From NCBI RefSeq assembly GCF_030272615.1, contig NC_081405.1, positions 649,179,420 through 649,243,419 of the forward strand: 64,000 nucleotides of DNA, read 5' to 3'. This document shows positions 1-12,298 of this stretch, one piece after another. The position numbers and the translations under genes were made by a program. The notes under the pieces are model-generated. The model ran no database searches. It saw nothing but the letters and a program-made list of their open reading frames with translations, and was not told the DNA's origin. Position 1 is the stretch's first letter. Every line of letters begins with the position of its first letter. The stretch comes from Cryptomeria japonica (taxonomy: Eukaryota; Streptophyta; Pinopsida; Cupressales; Cupressaceae).

Positions 1-429
1 TGACTCTATGACCTTGGATAAGGAACTGGTATAGATCAAGGTTGTCTATTGCATGTTTTGTAGATCAAAATACTGAATATGAGTATAATTTTCATTCCTT
101 TGTTTCAGTCAGTTTCAAGGTGATTAGATCCACTGGTTTTCTGGACTGGTTTGCTATGGATTTATCTTTTGAAAGTGTGAATTTAGTTCACAAAGGTATA
201 CCCGCCTGGACTCTAAGTAAGTCCAAAGTGTAGAAGGTTAAATCAAACCTTGTCATATGTTGTCCTAAGAGTTTCCTTCCCCTTAACATCTCTCCTACAC
301 AGAGTTTAATCATTTTATTATAAGGATGTTGAAGTGAATCAAATTTTGAAGACAACAATTACTCCATTCAATTCTTTGGAAATGCAAAATTGTTTTATCA
401 AAGTCAGTAGCTTACTTCAAAAATTGGCT
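1..429. other. No gene recognised; possible tail of hAT-like element
   Basis: AT-rich sequence with only short open frames. It lies just downstream of the minus-strand hAT-like pseudogene, so part of it may be that element's 3' end. I see no terminal inverted repeat that would fix the boundary. Confidence 0.3.
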
Positions 430-2513
430 ACACTATTGGGGCTCCAATAATGAGGAAACACGATAGACATGGCTTCGAGTAGGTTGTCAGGAGGTTATCT
501 GCTTCTAATTTGTGAGGAAAGATCATACGCAATTTTCTTCACAGAAGTAGTTACAGTCTCAACAATCTTGTTGAAATCTTCCCTTGTAACTCTTGCTAGT
601 TGCTTCCTGGGGTGCTTTCTTGGTTCCTCAAGGTCAACCGTGGCATAGAAGTGCATTGGTATCTCAACTCCCCGTACATTGGCACATACCTCCCTGTCTG
701 CACCGATTTGTAAAAAAATTTCAGGATTGTTCAAATTTGTGAGTGTCCGCCACTTAACAAATTTTTCATCAAATAATGTTGGTTGATTTCAATAGAGATT
801 GTCAAGGGTCATGCATGTCATTTTACGCAGTGTAGCATATGCTGCAATATACAGAGCTCTTTTTTGGGCAACCTTCATAATATTCTTCATTTCCTTTAGC
901 ATGGACAAAAGAGCTGCTAAAGTTAAGAGTGTCTCTAAATTACTTAACTTGCTAAGAAGTTCAGGAAATTTTGGTTGATCTAATTCATCGCGAGTTGTGT
1001 GAAATAGTCCAATCAAGGATGGATATTCTGAAAACACTCGATGCGTTGGACCATCCAAAGAGATCCATCTGGTATCATTATCCTTGAGAAGCTTGTTCCC
1101 ATTAGTTATTCCATTAGCAAACTATTGAAATTCCATAAATCGCTTGGGACTTTGACAGAAGTGTGAGTAGAGCTCTCTGATTAAAATTTCAATTTTTTTA
1201 ACCGAAGGAAACTTGATCACAATTTCAAAAGCTAGATTCATTCTGTGAGCCATGCAGTGAATTGAAGTAACGTACGGTGCAAATGAAGTTTCAATCTTTG
1301 TACAAAGACCATTCCTGTGACCGTGCATTACTAAAGCTCCATTTGCTCCAACACAAACCAATTTTTTGGCTACCGTCATGTCATCCATACCTCCATATTC
1401 AATTAAACTTCTCTTTACTAGTTGAAATAAATTTTCCGTTGTTGCACTCTCCTTCATTTTAGCAACAAATAGTAGACTAGGTTGGCAGGTATGATTCTCT
1501 ACAGTATAAACATGCATGCATACCCATGAAGTATTGTCTACTTCCGTAACTTCGTCTAAAGAAAATGCAATAAAGTTTGACTCTCTTATTTTTTCCTTTA
1601 CATCTTCTTTTTCAACCTCAACAAGACAACTTGCCCATTCCCATCCACTGTTTACTGACTAGTGTCTATTAGGATAGTTAGGAACTTTCAAAAAGTGTAA
1701 TAAACCACTAATTGATGGGAAATCTCTCATAGCACGCCCTCTGCTCAAAATATAAAAAATAACGCTTAACTGAACAACTTTTCCCAGTTGTTCTATTTGC
1801 ATTGCTTTTCCAAAAACAGCTTCAATAGAACCTTTAACTTCAGTAGACTTCATTTGTATTTTCTCATGAAAATAATACTCTTCTGCATTCCTCACATGCT
1901 TACATTCCTCCTTTGTTTTCCATCTTATCACTTATTTTTCAACCCTGTCTATCATTTGTTTTTCATAAACTTTACCCATATGCTTTTCTATGGTGTCAAA
2001 TTTTAGCTGCAACCTAATTTTCTTGTTATGTTTACAAGTGCAAATCTTATACTTGCATCCTATTGGAGGCTCGCCTTCAATTGGATTCTCCACTCATTCA
2101 ATGAATGGATACTTTGATGCCCAATTAATTTAAAAATTCCTCACTGACATATCCCACTCCCGATCCTTTTTTGATTGTGGTTCACTCTTTTTTGTTATGG
2201 CTTTTCTTTTCCCCTTCTGTGCATTATCATCAATGACATTTTCACCCAAGTCAATTATATCATTCTGGCTAACTTGGGTATCCACTAGATAATCTTCTTC
2301 AAGATCACCCTGATCTGAGATATCAGGTTTGCTACCGTTTTCAACATGCAGTGCAGGTGGTGAATTTTGTACTTGTACTTGTGATGATGTACCTTTCTGA
2401 TTTTCACCACAATCTTTTCCAATGCCATAGTACAAAGACAACGTTTTGCTTTTTGTTGGCCTCTCCCGGCCTTCCCCACATTGAGGTTTCCTACCCCTCT
2501 TCCTGTTCGACAT
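430..2513 (-). pseudogene. hAT-like transposase pseudogene (ZNF862/DUF4371-type)
   Basis: Minus-strand reading frame that starts at an ATG at 2513 with a basic N-terminus (MSNRKRGRKP) and can be followed to about 430. The open pieces at 2597-2130, 1931-1659, 1517-1122, 1058-789 and 734-495 all lie in the same frame, so the copy is broken by nonsense codons (near 2130, 2094, 1932, 1656, 1119, 786 and 492) rather than by frameshifts. Recognisable family segments, in order: FSLDEVTEVDNTSW near 1560, GANGALVMHGHRNG near 1340, SIHCMAHRMNLAFE near 1260, then DNDTRWISLDGPTHR near 1060. These match the RNase H-fold core and insertion domain of hAT-derived transposases. The usual length of this family is 600-800 residues, so most of the protein is represented. 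It is certainly non-functional. I could not find its terminal inverted repeats. Confidence 0.75.
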
Positions 2514-4553
2514 CTCCAACGAAATAAAGGCTGCCAAAAAAATATCAATTTGTTGAAGAAGTAATAATAGACTATAATGTATAATATACCACTTCAAAAA
2601 TATGATTGCTCACCTTTAGGCTTTAGGTCACTACGAGTCGCCAATGCAGTCAACAATAATGATTTTCCTTGGTCTGAAACTTCGCTATTGATCAGAATTC
2701 AGAGCCAAGAACCCACCAGATTGTGTTGAGATAGATCTGATCTTTGCATATATTTATACCAATCCTTATATGGCGAATTCCGTGGGAATTTAATATGGTA
2801 TACAAATATTTGGCGAATCCCACATAATTATAACATGACTTATGTAATTTTTGAGGTGATTATAGGTCGTCCAAATACGACATATAATTTTTGAGGCGAT
2901 TATAGGTCATCCAAATAATAGGCGAATACAATATAGTTGGCGAAAGTTGGGGTGAATGGAGACACACATTGGCAAGATGTCGGGCAAATTGGGTCCCCTT
3001 GGCTAACAAATCTTCACATGCCTATAGGAGAATTAAGGTCATCTATTAAGGCAACCTCGGAGAGTGTAGGCGAAATAGTTAAATTTACCGTGTGTCCACC
3101 ATATATTGTATTGGCGAAATCATCTCATAGAAACATTTAATTGCATAAAACATATGGTGATCGAGCCGTAACTTTGATGGAAATTGATAATGTTCTTGCG
3201 ACATGGCCACCCCCAATCGGTACAAAATATTCACCATTTCCGACATGGCCGACGTGAAAAATTTGTCATTGGCAAATATTCACCACTAAAGTAATCTCTG
3301 CTAAACATGCATGTTTAACTCATTTTTCTAAAATTATAAAAACATATTACAAATTTGAGATAAATCTAGATTTTTATAATATAAAAATACCTTAAATCCT
3401 TTATTGGATGTAAACCTAGGCAATAGCCTCAAATCTCTCTTGTTCTAGTTTTTGCTCCATAACCCATTACTTTCATCCTTTTTACAAATGAAAACCTTGA
3501 AATGTATATCATTTAATACAATTGAGAAGCATTGGAAAAAGGAGCAAGGTCACCCACAATTAAAAAGATTGCCCATGCCTTTTACATCATCAACCTCAAT
3601 GCCATCATATATAAATTTATTCTAAGAGATATGAAAAGGTACATAAGGTTTATCAAAACTTCAATTTTGGCATGTAGGGAAAGGAAGAGGCCATAGAATT
3701 TTCTAAATAAGAAATCTGGAACAAGCATGAGGACCATGAAGACCTAGATCTCAATTAATAACAATATGGGTGTCTTCATCTTCCATTGTTTGAAATTGCA
3801 TGTGAATTTCTAGCCTTGAGATGGACAACAAGTTTTTAGCAAGGAAATCCATTTAGAGCAGTTGTGACATCAAATTTGGTTATAAATGGTGCTTTGATTT
3901 TTACAAGAAGATAGTTGGGAGTAAATAGTTGGAAACACGAGAGTTTTAAGGTTTTAAGCATTCCAAGGATCAAGAATCAAGGATCATAGATACTCCATAA
4001 TTCATTTTCAAAAAAGATGGATAAGAATATATCCACATCATCAACTTGAAGAGTATACATGAAGGGAAATATTAGGGTATCAAGAAATTCCTACCTCAAA
4101 CTATTCAACCATTTAAGATATGTTTGAACTTAAATTCCAAAAAGGTGAATTAACAAGTAAAATGTTGGGGATATTGTGAAACTCATCCTATAAGAAAAAG
4201 AAAAAAAAGAATAGTTCTAAACTTGTGAACTAGGTAAGATAACACAATGCAAAAATCAAGGATTGAGAGTAGGGAATGTCCTATAACCAATGCCCAAAAA
4301 TATTATATTAAAGGTAGTCTCCCATCTCTAACTCTAAAAAGACATATGAAAAGAAATGTGAAAAGTTGAGGATTAGAGATACCTAAGAACTCATGCCACC
4401 ATGGGTGTTGGTAAAGGAATGACCAAAATCGTAGCTTTGAAAATAATATAACGCAAAAGAGATCAAGCATCGAGGATTTGATCCGTTAATGGGTTTCAAA
4501 GAGTTAAAACTTGTCAACAGGGAGAGAGGATTATAAATTGGTGATCATCAGAC
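2514..4553. other. Non-coding AT-rich stretch
   Basis: No coding region recognised on either strand. Between about 2770 and 3130 the motif GGCGAA recurs at least six times (near 2773, 2812, 2921, 2940, 3069 and 3113), and a 40-bp direct repeat sits at 2841-2920. The rest, to 4550, looks like decayed intergenic DNA with short A/T runs. Confidence 0.4.
2841..2920. repeat. Two-copy 40-bp tandem repeat
   Basis: Positions 2841-2880 and 2881-2920 align end to end with about six mismatches. The shared core is TTTTTGAGGYGATTATAGGT followed by CRTCCAAATA. Several differences are C/T or G/A changes. Confidence 0.7.
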
Positions 4554-4976
4554 CCAGGGTGGATCAAAATAAATTTTGATGGCATTGCTTGTGTCAATCT
4601 TGGTCCATCAAGCACGAGTTGTGTTGTGAAGGATCGTAATGGTGTAGTGATGACCAAATGTAAACAATGACTTGAAGTAGGTTCCAACAATGAAACCGAA
4701 GTAAAAGCAACTCTTTTGGCAGTTCAATTGACTAACAGGTTAGGTGTGGAGAACTGATATCTGGAAGGGGAATCCCAGATTATCACACATGCTATTATCA
4801 AAGGTGAAGCTGAGAAAGGCCTAAATCTCCAAGCATCTTTTCGAAATTTCAGAGTGTCCCATGTGTTTAGGGAGGGCAATGAAGATGTTGATTATCGTGC
4901 CAACTAATCTTTTGATTTACAAGTTGGTGATCTCAGCTTAGATATTTATCTCCCCAATGGTAATATTTTAGACTGA
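4554..4976 (+). pseudogene. RNase H-like domain remnant (RVT_3 type)
   Basis: A plus-strand frame of 140 codons beginning PGWIKINFDGIA and ending at a TGA at 4974-4976. Landmarks of the plant RNase H-like (RVT_3) fold are visible: KINFDG with the first catalytic Asp, SNNETEVKATLLAVQL with the Glu helix, and YLEGESQIITHAI, where the usual Asp of G-D-S is Glu. The frame has internal stops at 4668-4670 and 4755-4757. The C-terminal part (SHVFREGNEDVDYRAN) matches the last helix with its Asp. Such domains occur in LINE-type retroelements and in stand-alone plant genes. I cannot tell which this was, but an adjoining coding-like stretch on the same strand makes a larger parent likely. Confidence 0.6.
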
Positions 4977-5374
4977 TTTGAAGATAGATATGGGCGGTCG
5001 ACTTTTAGCGGTGTGTGGTGTTGGTAATTGAATTTGCTGAACGGGTACTAAATGAAGCAAATTGTTTGACCAAGACCATTTATTGCTTGTCAGAATAAAT
5101 TTGGCAAGGGCGTGCGGACTAGTGGGGATCTTCTCCAAATCCTTTGTTTCTATGGTGGAGAAGAATTGTTTTGCTTTGAATGGATAGGGTACCGGTGTGT
5201 TTTCATTGAGCCGTACCAACTGCGAGTTGTATCATGGCACATTTATTAAAAATTTGCATTGTCCACCATTCGAATGACTAAGTGCATTAAAGACATCCTT
5301 AGTAATTCCGGAGTCTTCATTTTGGGTGCCTGTGGTGTATAAAGCAAGCTGAAAGACTTTGTGTCAAGTTATAG

Positions 5375-6110
5375 AAGGAAAGAGGGTGCATCTTTCATCA
5401 TTCTCCTGCTGCTAATATCGAGATACAATTCAGTGTATCACTTTCATCACTGGAGGATGGAGCCAAACTGAACTCCCTACAAGCGGCGAGACCCACGGTG
5501 GTATTTTGGGGTCAAATCTCCGATGAAAGAATTGTAAACGAATGTTTTCAAATTTGACGATTAGGTTTTTGTCAACCAGGTAAAGATTGTTTTTAGGGAG
5601 GAATACCTGACGGCTCACTTCAAATACCATACCAATGCTGATGTTGCTTCCATGTTTGTGGCATGGTGCTTTGAGCTAGAAAACAAAGAAAAGGTAAGGT
5701 GGATAGTTAGTAGCCGCGTCAGAGAAGAATGGTGTGGAGGTCTTGAAAGTTTCATGAGGATGATGCATGACGGGAAGGGCTTCGTCTATCCTGATGGTCC
5801 TTAGCTCCATGTTGGTTAATTTCATCCTCCTCTGTGCCCATATATCTCTTATGGAGTGCAAACTATAATAGAGATCCGTCGGACCTCTGCACTAATTGGG
5901 ATACATGGTTTAAAGGAGTATTTGTTAGCTCGTGAATGGCAGGAGGTTCGACGGGAGCTGGAGAAGTGGGGTCCCTATGAAATGAGATCCTCATGATCGA
6001 CAAAAGCTTCCTCATCGAGACGAAAGTGAGGTCGTCTGCGCGACTCGAAGAAGGCGGCAAGGAGAACACTATGGATAGGATTCCCGCTAGAGCACATCGA
6101 TGATGTAAAT
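5375..6110 (+). pseudogene. Broken coding-like region, family unknown
   Basis: Three protein-like open stretches follow each other on the plus strand. About 5375-5557 ends with VVFWGQISDERIVNECFQI. The segment 5565-5801 (79 codons) contains ADVASMFVAWCFELENKEK and REEWCGGLESFMRMMHDG, and ends at a TAG at 5802. About 5880-5996 contains GLKEYLLAREWQEVRRELEK. They lie in different frames, which implies frameshifts plus a stop. Composition (many W, E, K, R, few low-complexity runs) looks like real protein rather than chance. I do not recognise the family. It lies 400 bp after the RNase H remnant on the same strand and could be its C-terminal extension. The minus-strand open frames here are probably shadows. 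Confidence 0.35.
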
Positions 6111-7029
6111 AATCTCGAGTTGGCAGTGGATGGTGGAAGGGCTACGAGCAATAAAGGCGAGGAAATAGTTATTGTGGCTTAGTAGTGTCCTAGGTTCATG
6201 TTATTCTAGGAAATTTCGAGTGGTTGATTTCGATATTTTGTATTTCTATGCAAATGATTATCAGTAGCTTAAGATGGTTGTTTGGGAAGTGGGTGATGAA
6301 GTCAACCTGAGATAAGGAGTTGGATATTTTTTATAGTTTGCTAGGACTTTTTCGTAAGGATGTTTTGGACAATGATTTTTTTTTATAATGAAAATGCAAT
6401 TTTTTTTTGGCAATATTAATATAAGTGTCAATAATCAATCAAAAAAAATAGAGGTATGCCTCCATCTTTCACTCTAAAATGTTAAAAGTTGGGTATAAAA
6501 AGGAAAACATACATATAAAGATGAAAAGGGTTAAAACTTTGACAAAGTGAAGGGAAAAATGTGGGGGCTCAAGGAAAGGTATATTAGGAAGGGAAACTAG
6601 ATTACAATCTACGAAATTCTCCATGTTAAAACAATTAGAAACACCTTTTAAACTTGGAATTGTTTAGGATCTTTACAACTTCCAATGCCAAATATGCACA
6701 TGTGGATAATGGAGAACAACACTTATACAATTTTTTTTAAAGGGGACCCATTTGAAGATCTATTTGATCTATTATCTACGATGAAAAATTTGAGGCATAA
6801 GCATAAGGGCTAGGATTCAAGCAATTTTGGACACTACCAAATTGAGAGTAAAAATTGGCTCCTGTTGGGGACGTGTATCAATTGTAATCCTAATAAGATT
6901 CTAGTTCTATCTTTCAGATAAAAATTGAAGAGGAAGAAAAAATCAACATGGATTAACAATAAAATAAGACCATTAAAAATAAGGGAGAGGAATATCAATA
7001 CGTAGATGGGCCAAAAGAGAGCTTCATCA
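6111..7029. other. Non-coding, probably 3' end of the old Gypsy element
   Basis: No gene recognised. It lies downstream (minus sense) of the Gypsy pol stop codon at 7030-7032, so it may include that element's 3' UTR and LTR. No second LTR copy is in the window to prove this. T-rich and A-rich runs occur near 6378-6395 and 6433. Confidence 0.3.
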
Positions 7030-8290
7030 TCAAGAGAAATATTTCTTGAGATGTTGACCATGAAGTCTCTTTATAGACTCTTCAAGTATAAGTACCCTAA
7101 CCACACTTATCTACAACTTGATTGGGTCCAACTGGAATAAGGATTGAAATTTTCCAGGTTTTCCTCTATCTTCAAATCTAGAGCTCCACATGACAATAGT
7201 TTCTTGAACCTAAAACATATCTTTAAAAATCCTTCTTATAAAACAAATACTTTATCTTTTACTTCCATAAATTCATAGACTCTTCAAGTATAAGTACCCT
7301 AACCACACTTATCTACAACTTGATAGGGTCCAACTGGAATAAGGATTGAAATTTTCCAGGTTTTCCTCTATCTTCAAATCTAGAGCTCCACATGATAATA
7401 GTTTCTTGAACCTAAAACAAATCTTTGAAAATCCTTCTTATCAAACAAATACTTTATCTTTTACTTTCATAAATTCTTCAAATTTGGTCAATTCATGTAC
7501 TCTCAAGGAAATGACATTATTTTCTTCCCATAAAATTTACTACAATAATTTATATAGGATCAATTTAAGGCTAATTAGAGTCTTTCATTCCTTTGATCCA
7601 TATAATAATTCAAAAGGGTTCCTACCAATAGCCTTCCTATAAGTTATCCTATCCACCCAAGCAAGAAACTTTGTGTTACAATCTCATCTTTTGTTATTTG
7701 AATCTAGTTATTTTTTTCTAATGATGACTGTGACATAGTTTTTACTAGATTCAACTTAGATATTTCCTTGTGGATGCAAAGGAGATGTGTGTTAGAATTA
7801 TCCTATATGAAGAACACGTGTTAATAAGGTAATGGAATTTGAAGAATATTGTATTATCAACAATTATCCTTATAGTCACACCAAACATGATGATGATTTT
7901 AGCCAACAAGAAGTCAAGAACCATTGTGAATGTAGTATTTCTAGTTTAGGTTACCTCCACCCATTTGGTGAAGAAGTCGATGGCCACCAAAATCTATTTA
8001 CATATGTTACTCAATTTCTCAACAATCTCTCCTCTAAAACCAATACATTATTGTTGAAATAGAGTCTTAACTAATATGGATGTAAGAAGTTCTCCTAGAC
8101 AAAATCATCTTTCTTAAAAATATTGGGAAATCATCACATCTTTTAACAAACTTGGCCACATCCCTAAATGGTATGGGTCACCAACATCCTACTCTTATAA
8201 TTGTATGAGCACTATGTTATTGACACAAAATGTCCTCTACATGATCTTTAAGTACATCCCTTAATGAATTTTATAGATCGATCATGATCT
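7030..8290 (-). pseudogene. Gypsy integrase / pol C-terminus remnant
   Basis: Read on the minus strand, this is the distal half of a Ty3/Gypsy pol. In order: a zinc-binding segment near 8260-8120 (HVEDILCQ, then FRDVAKFVKRCDDF, resembling the H-H-C-C finger); the catalytic core near 8000-7850 (ILVAIDFFTKWVEV, with TIRIIVDNTIFF as the second-Asp region); ITYRKAIGRNPFELLYG near 7640; a basic tail near 7400-7280; and the pol terminus HGQHLKKYFS before a TGA at 7030-7032. Stops and frameshifts are scattered throughout, and a 202-bp internal tandem duplication has broken the tail. The level-1 element at 8394 begins just beyond the upstream end, so this old Gypsy was probably its insertion site. 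Confidence 0.75.
7073..7476. repeat. 202-bp tandem duplication
   Basis: Positions 7073-7274 are repeated almost exactly at 7275-7476. The landmark CTTCAAGTATAAGTACCCTA begins at 7080 and again at 7282. The duplicated DNA encodes, on the minus strand, the C-terminal tail of the Gypsy integrase. The period is not a multiple of three, so it shifts the reading frame. Confidence 0.85.
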
Positions 8291-8393
8291 AAACATTTAT
8301 GGAACCAATTATTAGGGTTTCACCACTTCAATTGGTCTTGGAGAAATATTGTATTGGTATAATTTAGAATTAGGGTTTCACCAATTGAGATAA

Positions 8394-10043
8394 TGTAGCA
8401 TCGTAAATTGTACACCCTTGCTAGGGTGGTACAATTCTACGCTTAGTTTAACACCCGCCTTAGTGTGTTTGCATCTTGCATTGTAATTTCCCTTTAAGCA
8501 TTTAATTAATTAATTAAATTAAATCTAAAGTTATATTTCATCACTCCCCAAATCATAAAAATTGGGGCCTTTACCCTAAGTGTGCCCCTTTTTATTTTAT
8601 TCCTCTAATGAATCATTAAATCATAACCCTATATATGTCTTATTTTGACCTTTAAGGCCCGATTTCACATATCAAAACATCTTGAAATTAGCTATAACTT
8701 TGGGATTCACTCTAATATCATCATATCTAACTGCCCTAAAAATTTGATGAAAATTTGGTCGGACTGTGTGCAAGTTTAACATGGTCCTCGACATTTTTCC
8801 CAAAATTTTGGGAGCATAATCCTATGATATTATAATGCTTAACCCCAAGAAATTGGCGGGAAATTAAAATCCTAGGTCAGCCTAAAGATGAAATTAAGAT
8901 CTAGGGTTTCATACATAAGAGCTCTCTTTCTTCATTTGAAGATCTAATCTAATCTAACTAAGATCTAAGAACAAGGAAGTTTTGGCGAAGCAAGCACAAG
9001 GAGTCTTCTATTTAGTGAAAGAGAAGCCTACGTGGAGTCTTCAACAACATTCAACAACATTCATCAAGTATTTCTCAAGCATTCATCATCAATTAGGAGC
9101 CTTGAAGACATTGAAGAATAATAGGAGATCACCGACTGACGATTGGCTTGTACCCCTCCCTTAGGGGTTGGGTGTGGTTTCATATTGTTTTCATCTCTTT
9201 ATATGAGCTTCATTACATCAATTTACATATTTACATTCATCCTTTAGATCACTTTGAATCATTGATTTATAGAATTTAGTGTCTATTACAAGCATTTAGG
9301 GTTTACTTTTTAGGGTTGCTCTAGATTGTTTGCATTCATCCTAGGGTCTTGCACACACACAAGATTCCTTCACACACTATTTTACTATACAAATCAGCTA
9401 TTTGTTGAGGTGGAAATAACCAAAACAGGGGTTTTGACCAAGGCAAATCCCTATAGCCACCCAAACCCCTTCTCTTTCAATTGCAGGTGCAGAAACAGGT
9501 ACCCAGGAGGCTTCCCAGAACAAAAAAAGGTACAAGGACATTCCTAAGGCCTCAAAATGCCCCAAATCCATCAAGGATAGGGGTGTGGCACCTTGGTCCC
9601 CTTCAGTTTCAATGATTTTTAATAGGGTGAAAGCTCAGGATCTTAGGTTTGCATCCTTTATGTTGCAACTCTATGTCAAATCATTAGGGCTAGGGGCGTG
9701 GCACCTTGGTCCTAGTTAGTTTGGCTTAGTTTTCAGCATTAAATACACATCCAAATTCCTCCCCCTTCTCTTCTTTCAGTATCTCAGTTTTAGATATGTA
9801 AATATGTTCAATTTCAGTTCATATATACTTCATTGTTTATCTCCTAATCTAGTTGATTAATCTTTCACATCTTATCTTCATTTACAACAAGAGGAATATA
9901 AATCCTAAGAGATAATCATTGGCTCTCTTTCTCACAAGAAGTAGCCAAACTGAGCTATCTCCCTAGGCTCTTTCATATTCCCAATGTGTTGGCAATAGTG
10001 GGATTAGGTCCTAGTCACCTGGTCTCGCTTTTTCCCCTACACA
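8394..10043 (+). repeat. 5' LTR of level-1 element
   Basis: It starts TGTAGC and ends near CCTACACA, about 1.65 kb. The first 662 bp match 59670-60331 closely. The end is placed by the TGG of the presumed primer-binding site at 10047. A 20-bp motif (GGGGYGTGGCACCTTGGTCC) appears twice, near 9580 and 9692. Short open frames here are not supported as genes. Confidence 0.75.
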
Positions 10044-10046
10044 TTT

Positions 10047-10066
10047 TGGTGAGCTCGACGTGAATC
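10047..10066 (+). promoter_or_regulatory. Primer-binding-site-like sequence, level-1 element
   Basis: TGGTGAGCTCGACGTGAATC follows the LTR after three bases. It has the TGG start expected of a site complementary to a tRNA 3' end and resembles the TTTGGTGA... sites of plant Gypsy elements. The tRNA is not identified. Confidence 0.5.
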
Positions 10067-10385
10067 CAATCTTCTTAAATTATAAATTATGTTCTTAGAT
10101 CTGAGTGCTTTTTCTATTTCAAATTCAAATTTACATTTACAAGTTTCAATTCCTTGCAAATTTAAAAAATTTAGAGGTTAATTTTTTAAAACCCTGATTT
10201 TTTATATCAAAATTGAACTTGTGGATAGCTTAATTCGGATCATGAAATTCAGATCTGATTTAGGAATACATTTCACTCATAAATTTGATTTTCAAAATAA
10301 AAATTTAGAGTGCTTTCATTGGTTAAAATTGAACATTTCCTTCTATTTTGCATATGTTATCATTTGAAAGAGGAAAATTGTTGTT

Positions 10386-10667
10386 ATGATGCATTCATTT
10401 CATAAATGTGATAATGGATTAGCTTTCCTTGCTTCAATTTTTCCATCTCTTAAAGAACCTCCTCCTATCTATGAAAACATTTTAGTGCCTAAAAGAGTTG
10501 TTACCAACCCCTTCAAAACTCTCCCATGCTCTAAAGATGAAGTTTTGAAGAGTGATCTTGATAATTCACCTAAAATGTGCCCTTCCCATCTAGCTATCTT
10601 AGAGGAAGAGGATGATATCATAAACACTTTCCTTAGTGTTACTTTACCTTCTTTACATGATCTCTCT
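10386..10667 (+). pseudogene. Level-1 element ORF, first segment (repetitive gag-like)
   Basis: Open from an ATG at 10386 to the point where Copia A is inserted. The product starts MMHSFHKCDNGLAF and already shows the motif style of the later segment: SKDEVLKSDLDNSPK, and then LAILEEEDDIINTFLS. No known domain is recognised. By position (first ORF after the primer site) it corresponds to gag. The frame is cut at 10668 and reappears at 16776, with the reading register shifted by one base across the insertion, so at least one indel has occurred. Confidence 0.5.
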
Positions 10668-11658
10668 TGTTAGGACCCAGAGGCAAGTAAGAGGGGGGGA
10701 GAGGGGTGAATCACTTGTCTATTAATTTCATCCCAAATATAATTTAATCAAACTTGATACTTAATACCGGTTAGCAGATTAACAATTAATATCAATATCG
10801 GTGAAACTTAATGCATGAAACAAAAAGAGAAACACATTACACCGAGATTTATACGTGGAAACCCTGTAAGGGGAAAAACTACGGTGGGAAATCTTACCCA
10901 CAATCAAATGATACTACTGCAGATAGTATGTGTATACAAATGGGGTCTGCACATGCAAAAACGCCAGCTGCCTAAAGCTCACTGCTCAATCACAAGAATG
11001 GGAGTCTCACTGACTACAATTGGATGATTAGATCCAATGATAATTTACTACTCAAAGTAGCATCTCCAATGCTGGATTCAGTATTGGTTAAGCTCTAATT
11101 ATCTCCTTCAAACCTTCCTTGAATCTTCAAATGATGTCTACATGAGTAGCTCTACTTATATTCACATATACCGAATATCACAACCTTACAATACCTTTTT
11201 ACTATTTATTACATTAATCTCACAATTGAGATCTTACATATATAGCAAAACCTAAGACCAAATGTGTAGGTCGGCTCACTAAGAATATTACAATAAGTCA
11301 AGATGCGATGCATCATGTTGGCTCAACAATAATAACAATTGATTAAACCATCTCCATAACGTGTCGTGCTGATTTGGAATAGATAACGCATGCCAGTCCA
11401 TAATCTAGACTGATTTGTTGGTAACAACAAATATGTCAACCCGATTAGACCAATAACCAAATCTCCAAAACCAAGTGTCCAAACCATGTCTTCGACATAA
11501 CCAAGTGATCCCCAGATGATAACAAGTCATCCTCAGTGTCGGTGAACCAAATACCAGTGACTGTGCATAAGTCACTAAACTTTTCGGTGAACATAGCCAA
11601 AGATCTCCAAAAGGATAAGTGTTGACATCAATGACAAAACCAATCCATAATACCAACA
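10668..11658 (-). repeat. 3' LTR of Copia A (full length)
   Basis: Boundaries TGTTAGGACCC (left) and ACCAACA (right) are the reverse complements of a TGTTGG...TAACA LTR. About 991 bp. The same family is seen as the solo LTR at 35592-36642 and, shortened, at 16255-16775. Confidence 0.88.
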
Positions 11659-12298
11659 ATCTTCCCCTTTGGCATTGATGGCAACACAAGATGAAAAAAC
11701 CATCTAAGTGCCAAAGTAGAAATGCCAAAAACCAAAAACCAACAATCTCTAGAATAGATCAATACCAGAAATCAAAAATACAAATGCAGAGAGTAACAAT
11801 CTCTCCCCCAACAAATAATCTTTCCCCAAAGGATAATGTTTTAATGTTTTTCCATAGATATCTCTCCCCCTTTGACTTCAAATACCAAAGCAATACAAAT
11901 ACCAGATACAACCAGTTCATAGAACCAATTACAAATACCAACTTATCCAGATACTCCCCCTGAGAAGTAGCTCTCCTCCATCAAAGCCAAAAAAAGATTT
12001 CTCTATAAATTTTGTCGGTTTGATGCCAAGCATCAACTGTCTAAGTCTCTACCAGTGAGGGTATGACCCCAAGCTGTTCTCTGAGATAATCAAAAGTTTC
12101 CTTACACAAAGGCTTAGTAAAGATGTCTACAATCTGCTCTTTAGTATTCAGATAAACCAATCTCACTTCTTTTGCTTCAACATTCTCTTTCAGAAAATTG
12201 TATTTGATAGAAACATGACTAGTTTTAGAGTGAAATACTGGATTCTTGGATATATCAATTGCTGCTGAATTATCACAATAGATGATTATAGGTTCTTT
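11659..12298 (-). other. Polypurine tract and pol-LTR spacer of Copia A
   Basis: Directly beside the LTR is ATCTTCCCCTTT (11659-11670), a polypurine tract on the minus strand. Further pyrimidine-rich copies occur at 11801-11809, 11861-11873 and 11953-11960. The tail end of the RNase H frame lies at about 12010-12298 with stops. No other gene seen. Confidence 0.7.

Noticed and set aside
4968-6069. Minus-strand open frames at 4968-5219, 5430-5630, 5676-5861 and 5863-6069
   Set aside because: Composition is not protein-like and the opposite strand carries better coding signal, so they are likely shadows.
7346-8062. Plus-strand open frames (98 and 76 codons)
   Set aside because: They are antisense to a recognisable Gypsy integrase on the minus strand.
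8982-9547. Small ORFs in the level-1 5' LTR
   Set aside because: No domain, and the equivalent region of the 3' LTR is lost, so no conservation test is possible.
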